64,000 bases of DNA. Source: Cypionkella aquatica. GTDB taxonomy: Bacteria; Pseudomonadota; Alphaproteobacteria; Rhodobacterales; Rhodobacteraceae. The notes beneath the pieces are model-generated. The model was given only the letters and a program-made list of their open reading frames with translations, did no database searches and was not told where the DNA came from. Position 1 is the first letter of the stretch. The number at the start of each line of letters is the position of its first letter. The position numbers and the translations under genes were made by a program. The stretch spans positions 1-64,000 of the forward strand of contig NZ_BSPP01000019.1 in the NCBI RefSeq assembly GCF_030161095.1, written 5' to 3'. Of this stretch, positions 59,869 through 64,000 are shown one piece after another.

Positions 59869-61526
59869 GTGATCCGCTGTCGCCATGGGGCCGGGTAGAG
59901 GCTGCGCTGGCGGTGCTGTCGGTTGATCCGGCGGGGGTCAAGGGGCTGTGGTTAAGGGCGCGCTCTGGCCCGGTGCGGGATGCGGTGGTGCAGGCGCTGC
60001 CTTTGGGGCGGCGGATTCATCCCGGGATTGACGATGTGGCGTTGTTTGGTGGCGTGGATCTGGCGGCGACGTTAAGCGCGGGTCAGTTGCGGCGCAGTGC
60101 AGGGATTTTGTCGGGGGCGGAGCCTGTGGTGCTGACGATGGCGGAACGCTGCCCCCCTGCCCTTAGCGCGCGGCTTTCGCTGTGGCTGGACGGCGCGGGG
60201 CCGTGTCTGGTGGCGCTGGATGAAGGGGCCGAGGCGGAGGAGGTTTTGGCTTCTGGTCTGGCGGATCGGTTGGGGTTGTTCCTTGATCTGGGCGATATTG
60301 GCTATTCGGAAAGCGGCGCAATCTTGCTGCCCGCTGATCAGATCGCGGCGGCGCGGGGCCGTTTGGCCGGGGTGGTTTTGCCCAAAGGCGCGCTGGAAAG
60401 CCTGACCACGGTGGCGCTTGCCATGGGCATCGCCAGTCTGCGCGCGCCGCTGTTGGCGATTGCGGTGGCGCGGGCGCTGGCGGCTTGGCGGGGGGAAGCG
60501 GTGGCGTCGGAAGATACGTTGCGCCACGCCGCCGAATTGACGTTGGCGCATCGCGGCGATTTGCCAGACGCGGGCGCGCCAGAGCAGGACAGCACTCCGC
60601 CGCCGCCCGATCCGGGTGAGGCTGAGGCCGAACAGCCGCAACACCAAGACGACCGCATCCCGGATGACATTCTGCTGGAAGCCGTGCGCGCCGCCCTGCC
60701 CGCTGACCTTTTGGCGCGGCTGGCGGCGGGCAAAGCCGCGCGGGCGGCGAAGGGCAGCGGCGGCACGGGGGCTGCGCGCAAGGGCAATCATCGCGGGCGG
60801 CCGTTGCCGCCGCGCCCCGGCGTGCCGGGGTCGGGCAAGCGGATTGATCTGGTGGCAACCCTGCGCGCCGCAGCCCCGTGGCAACCTTTGCGCAGGCGCA
60901 GCCCGGATGCGACACGGCTGGAGATCCGGGCATCGGATCTGCGGTTGAAGCGGTATCAGGAAACCTCGGACCGGGTGTTGATCTTTGCGGTGGATGCGTC
61001 GGGATCATCAGCTTTGTCGCGGCTGGCCGAGGCGAAAGGCGCGATTGAGTTGCTGTTGGCGCAGGCCTATGCGCGGCGCGATCATGTGGCGCTGATCGCG
61101 TTTCGCGGGCTGGCGGCAGAGGTGTTGTTACCGCCGACGCGATCCTTGGTGCAGACCAAACGGCGGCTGTCGGGCTTGCCGGGGGGGGGTGGCACGCCTT
61201 TGGCGGCGGGGCTGAAGATGGCGTTTGATCTGAGCCTGCAGACCCGCGCGCGCGGGATGACGCCGACGATTGCGCTGCTGACCGATGGGCGGGGGAATAT
61301 CGCCTTGGACGGCAGCGCCAACCGCATCGAGGCCGAGGCCGATGCGCAGCGCCTATCTCGGCTGATCTGTGCGGCGGCGATTCCGGCGCTGGTGCTGGAC
61401 ATCGCCAGCCGCCCGCAAGCGGCCCTGCAACGGATGGCGGCCAGCCTTGGGGCGGCCTATGTGCCGCTGCCACGCGCCGATGCGCAGCGGTTGTCGGGCG
61501 TGCTGCAAGCGGCATTGGGGGCATAG
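59865..61526 (+). CDS. bchD: Magnesium chelatase, D subunit
   Basis: 553-residue subunit with a degenerate AAA+ N-terminal domain (no Walker A Gly-Lys-Ser), an acidic Pro-rich linker (PPPPDPGEAEAEQPQHQDD, about 245-263) and a C-terminal von Willebrand A domain with MIDAS motif FAVDASGSSALSR (about 370-382). It starts at GTG 59865, overlapping the bchI stop. Followed directly by bchO. Confidence 0.95.
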   Translation: MSDPLSPWGRVEAALAVLSVDPAGVKGLWLRARSGPVRDAVVQALPLGRRIHPGIDDVALFGGVDLAATLSAGQLRRSAGILSGAEPVVLTMAERCPPALSARLSLWLDGAGPCLVALDEGAEAEEVLASGLADRLGLFLDLGDIGYSESGAILLPADQIAAARGRLAGVVLPKGALESLTTVALAMGIASLRAPLLAIAVARALAAWRGEAVASEDTLRHAAELTLAHRGDLPDAGAPEQDSTPPPPDPGEAEAEQPQHQDDRIPDDILLEAVRAALPADLLARLAAGKAARAAKGSGGTGAARKGNHRGRPLPPRPGVPGSGKRIDLVATLRAAAPWQPLRRRSPDATRLEIRASDLRLKRYQETSDRVLIFAVDASGSSALSRLAEAKGAIELLLAQAYARRDHVALIAFRGLAAEVLLPPTRSLVQTKRRLSGLPGGGGTPLAAGLKMAFDLSLQTRARGMTPTIALLTDGRGNIALDGSANRIEAEADAQRLSRLICAAAIPALVLDIASRPQAALQRMAASLGAAYVPLPRADAQRLSGVLQAALGA

Positions 61527-62405
61527 ATGCAGACCCCGGTGATCCCCGCTGACTGGCCCTATCGCAGCGCGTCACAGCATATACGCTGCAAGGGCCATCT
61601 GTGGCATGTGCAGGACGTGGGCAGCGGCCCGGTGGTCCTGCTGCTGCATGGCGCGGGCGGGGCGACGCACAGCTTTCGCCATCTGATCCCGTTGCTCAGC
61701 CCGGATTACCGCGTGATCGCGCTGGATTTGCCGGGGCAAGGCTTTACCGTCTTGGGCAACCGCGCGCGTTGCAATCTGGATGCGATGGCTGAAGATGTGG
61801 CAGGGCTTCTCCGCCAGCAAGATTGGCAACCACTTGCGATCATTGGTCATTCTGCCGGGGCCGCCGTTGCGCTGCGGCTGGCCGAGATCAGCCCCCCGCA
61901 GGCCGTGATTGGCATCAACGCCGCCTTGGGCGGGTTTGAGGGCGTGGCGGGCTGGCTGTTTCCGGCGCTGGCGAATGTGCTGGCGCGTCTGCCCCTTGTG
62001 CCGCAACTGTTCAGCAAACTGGCTGGGACGCCGCGTCAGGTGCATCAGCTTTTGGCCTCGACCGAATCGCAGATCGACGCAGGCGGAGAGGCGCAGTATC
62101 TGCACCTTTTGCGCCAACCCGGCCATGTCGCCGCCACCTTGGCGATGATGGCGCAGTGGCAGTTGGACGGTTTGCTGAACCGCCTGCCGCAGCAAAAGGT
62201 GCCATGCCTGCTGATCACCGGAGCCGCCGACCGCGCGGTGCCGCCTGCAGTATCACAGCGCGCCGCCGCCGCGATGCCGCATGCCGAATGGACCCCCCTG
62301 CCCCGCTTTGGCCATCTGGTGCATGAAGAAGCGCCCGAGCAGGTCGCAGCCCTGATCCGCGATTTCCTTGCCCCCTATGCCAAGGCGGACATGCGATGCG
62401 CCTAG
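61527..62405 (+). CDS. bchO: BchO, alpha/beta hydrolase of the Mg-chelatase operon
   Basis: 292-residue alpha/beta hydrolase. Oxyanion region VLLLHGAGGATHSFRHL (about 34-50), nucleophile elbow IIGHSAGAAVALRLAE (Ser about 114), Asp in TGAADRAVPP and catalytic His in FGHLVHEE. Its substrate is not known, but it always accompanies bchID. It starts 1 codon after bchD. The stop codon TAG shares the self-complementary CTAG with the hemC stop on the other strand, so the two genes overlap tail to tail by four bases. Confidence 0.92.
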   Translation: MQTPVIPADWPYRSASQHIRCKGHLWHVQDVGSGPVVLLLHGAGGATHSFRHLIPLLSPDYRVIALDLPGQGFTVLGNRARCNLDAMAEDVAGLLRQQDWQPLAIIGHSAGAAVALRLAEISPPQAVIGINAALGGFEGVAGWLFPALANVLARLPLVPQLFSKLAGTPRQVHQLLASTESQIDAGGEAQYLHLLRQPGHVAATLAMMAQWQLDGLLNRLPQQKVPCLLITGAADRAVPPAVSQRAAAAMPHAEWTPLPRFGHLVHEEAPEQVAALIRDFLAPYAKADMRCA

Positions 62406-63337
62406 GCGAAAAACCCCGTCCCGGCGCGGCCCAGAAGATCATCGGCCAGCGTCTGGCCCAAGACGGTTGCGTCAGCGATGCCGCCGCGAATGTCGCCCGT
62501 GATCACCTGACTGCCATCGGGGCGCAAAATCTCGCCACGCAGCCACAGCTGATCGCCTTGCAGCACCGCAAGCCCCGCGATCGGGGTTTCACACGATCCA
62601 TCCAGCCGCGCCAGAAACCCACGCTCAGCGGCAAGTTGCTGGCCGGTGGGGGTGTGGTGAATGGCGTCCAGCATCGCCTGCGCGCGCGGGTCGTTCTGCC
62701 GGCGTTCGACGCCAATCGCACCTTGGGCGACGGCGGGCAGCATCTCGGTCACTTCCACCGGGCGGGCGACCTCGGCCATGCCAAGGCGGTTCAAGCCCGC
62801 CATCGCAAGGAAGGTTGCCGCCGCCACGCCATCATGCAGCTTTTTCATCCGGGTCTGCACATTGCCGCGAAACTCGACCAGTTGCAGGTCGGGGCGACGA
62901 TGCGCCAGCTGCGCCCGACGCCGCAGGCTGGACGACCCGACCACCGCGCCCTGCGGCAAATCCATCAACCCGCCGCCGTTCAGCGTCACAAAGCCATCGC
63001 GCACGTCCTGACGCGGCAGATAGCAATCCAGCCACAGCCCATCGGGTTGCAGCGTGGGCATGTCTTTCATCGAATGGACGGCGATATCAATGCCGCCTGC
63101 CAGCAGCGCATCTTCAATCTCGCGGGTGAACAGGCCCTTGCCGCCGATATCCTTCAGCGCGCGATCCTGAATCTGGTCGCCGGTGACCTTGATCACCACC
63201 ACCTCAAACGCCTCAACGGGCAGGCTGTAGGCCTCCATCAGGCAGCGCCGCACCTCATGCGCCTGCCACAGGGCAAGCGGAGAGCCTCGGGTGCCGATCT
63301 TGAAGGGGTGCGCGGGGGTGGGGAGAGGATGTGTCAT
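62402..63337 (-). CDS. hemC: Hydroxymethylbilane synthase (porphobilinogen deaminase)
   Basis: 311-residue enzyme joining four porphobilinogen units. The dipyrromethane-cofactor Cys is in LDGSCETPIAGLAV (about 245-258). N-terminal IGTRGSPLALWQAHEVR and VHSMKDMPTLQPDGL are diagnostic, as is VGSSSLRRRAQL. ATG 63337 is the family start. Divergent from hemE, with a PpsR operator between; in R. sphaeroides hemC and hemE are also in the PpsR regulon. Confidence 0.96.
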   Translation of the reverse strand: MTHPLPTPAHPFKIGTRGSPLALWQAHEVRRCLMEAYSLPVEAFEVVVIKVTGDQIQDRALKDIGGKGLFTREIEDALLAGGIDIAVHSMKDMPTLQPDGLWLDCYLPRQDVRDGFVTLNGGGLMDLPQGAVVGSSSLRRRAQLAHRRPDLQLVEFRGNVQTRMKKLHDGVAAATFLAMAGLNRLGMAEVARPVEVTEMLPAVAQGAIGVERRQNDPRAQAMLDAIHHTPTGQQLAAERGFLARLDGSCETPIAGLAVLQGDQLWLRGEILRPDGSQVITGDIRGGIADATVLGQTLADDLLGRAGTGFFA

Positions 63338-63354
63338 GTTTGAAGGAATAGCGG

Positions 63355-63372
63355 TGTCACTTTGCGCTGACA
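63355..63372. promoter_or_regulatory. PpsR operator motif between hemC and hemE
   Basis: TGTCACTTTGCGCTGACA, perfect TGT-N12-ACA in the 78-bp gap, 18 bp from the hemC start and 44 bp from hemE. Places both haem genes, and through hemE the bciA gene in the circular reading, under PpsR. Confidence 0.82.
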
Positions 63373-63415
63373 ACACCCGCGAGCGATCTTGCAGCTTTCT
63401 GTATCTGGAGTGCCT

Positions 63416-64000
63416 ATGTCGAAACTGATCCTGCGCGCCCTTGCGGGCGAAACTTTAGCAACGCCACCGATCTGGATGATGCGGCAGGCGGGGCGATACC
63501 TGCCCGAATACCGCGCGACGCGGGCGCAGGCGGGGGATTTCCTGTCGCTGTGCTATAACCCGGAATTGGCCGCAGAGGTGACACTGCAACCGATCCGCCG
63601 CTATGGCTTTGATGCGGCAATTCTTTTCGCCGATATCCTGCTGTTGCCGCAGGCCTTGGGGGCGGATCTGTGGTTCGAGGTCGGCGAGGGGCCGCGGCTG
63701 TCCACCGTCACCACCATGGCGGGGGTGCAGGCGTTGAAACCGCGCGAGGCGATCCATGAGACCCTCGCGCCGATCTATGAAACCGTGCGGATTCTGGCGC
63801 GGGAATTGCCGGCAGAGACAACGCTGATCGGCTTTGCGGGGGCACCCTGGACGGTGGCGACCTATATGATTGCGGGTCGGGGCAGCAAGGATCAGGGCGC
63901 GGCGCATGCGTTGAAAGATGCAGATCGGGCGACATTCTCGGCGCTGATTGATGTGATCACCGAGGCCACGATTGATTATCTGTCAGCACAAGTGCAGGCC
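63416..64000 (+). CDS. hemE: Uroporphyrinogen decarboxylase, 5' part (cut by window end)
   Basis: First 195 codons of HemE. Substrate-binding residues are in [19 protein letters not shown] (about 17-35) and [16 protein letters not shown] (Asp about 75), with [19 protein letters not shown] further on. The window ends in the middle of the protein at YLSAQVQA. The C-terminal 120 residues are found at 1-365 of the same window. Against the E. coli enzyme, about 27 residues are missing between the two parts. Upstream is a PpsR motif at 63355. Confidence 0.95.
   Translation, partial: MSKLILRALAGETLATPPIWMMRQAGRYLPEYRATRAQAGDFLSLCYNPELAAEVTLQPIRRYGFDAAILFADILLLPQALGADLWFEVGEGPRLSTVTTMAGVQALKPREAIHETLAPIYETVRILARELPAETTLIGFAGAPWTVATYMIAGRGSKDQGAAHALKDADRATFSALIDVITEATIDYLSAQVQA

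Overview
The window is a photosynthesis gene cluster (PGC) of a Rhodobacteraceae bacterium carried on what looks like a complete repABC plasmid. The gene order matches the Rhodobacter-type cluster (bchFNBHLM-lhaA-puhABC-acsF-puhE-hemA-cycA; crtEF-bchCXYZ-pufQBALMX-dxs; crtDC, tspO, crtIB, crtA-bchIDO). It encodes PufX, CrtA (spheroidene pathway) and the O2-dependent cyclase AcsF. I see no bchE, no LH2 (puc) genes and no pufC, which suggests an aerobic phototroph with only RC-LH1-PufX, or one that keeps the other genes elsewhere.

The window starts inside the 3' part of hemE and ends inside the 5' part of hemE, on the same strand. By comparison with the family, the two pieces complement each other and lack only about 27 residues. 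The simplest reading is a circular replicon of about 64.08 kb opened inside hemE.

Layout. 1-2.2 kb: end of hemE, bciA (8-vinyl reductase) and a second AerR-like B12-binding regulator. 2.2-3.5 kb: a divergent pair of EcfG-like promoters and a secreted PRC-barrel protein. 3.9-8.7 kb: repABC on the minus strand with a probable counter-transcribed RNA between repB and repC, and a divergent extra ParB-like gene. 8.9-16.2 kb: accessory block with a membrane hydrolase, an MFS carrier, an exonuclease plus ATP-dependent DNA ligase pair, a response regulator behind an EcfG-like promoter, and an HWE-type histidine kinase. 16.7-23.1 kb: idi-bchP-pucC-like-bchG, ppsR and aerR (minus strand). 23.4-39.6 kb: bchFNBHLM to cycA (plus strand). 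39.7-51.8 kb: dxs, pufXMLABQ, bchZYXC, crtF, crtE (all minus strand). 52-63.3 kb: crtDC, tspO, crtBI, crtA-bchIDO, hemC. 63.4 kb to end: hemE.

Regulation. Ten perfect TGT-N12-ACA motifs, the PpsR/CrtJ operator pattern, lie only at the promoter regions expected to be controlled: bchG, aerR/bchF, bchC (two), crtE/crtD (two), crtI/crtA (two) and hemC/hemE. PpsR and its B12-binding partner AerR are encoded on the same molecule. In the circular reading the hemC/hemE operator also controls bciA.

Maintenance. Five copies of a 16-bp palindrome (TGTCCC[C/A]GC[T/G]GGGACA) lie at 7.6, 8.5, 20.8, 39.7 and 54.4 kb. Four are in gaps between operons, and some share longer flanks. They look like parS sites spread round the whole plasmid rather than clustered at repABC. 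Together with the extra ParB-like protein this is the most unusual feature here. All functions are inferred from sequence reading; no searches were run.
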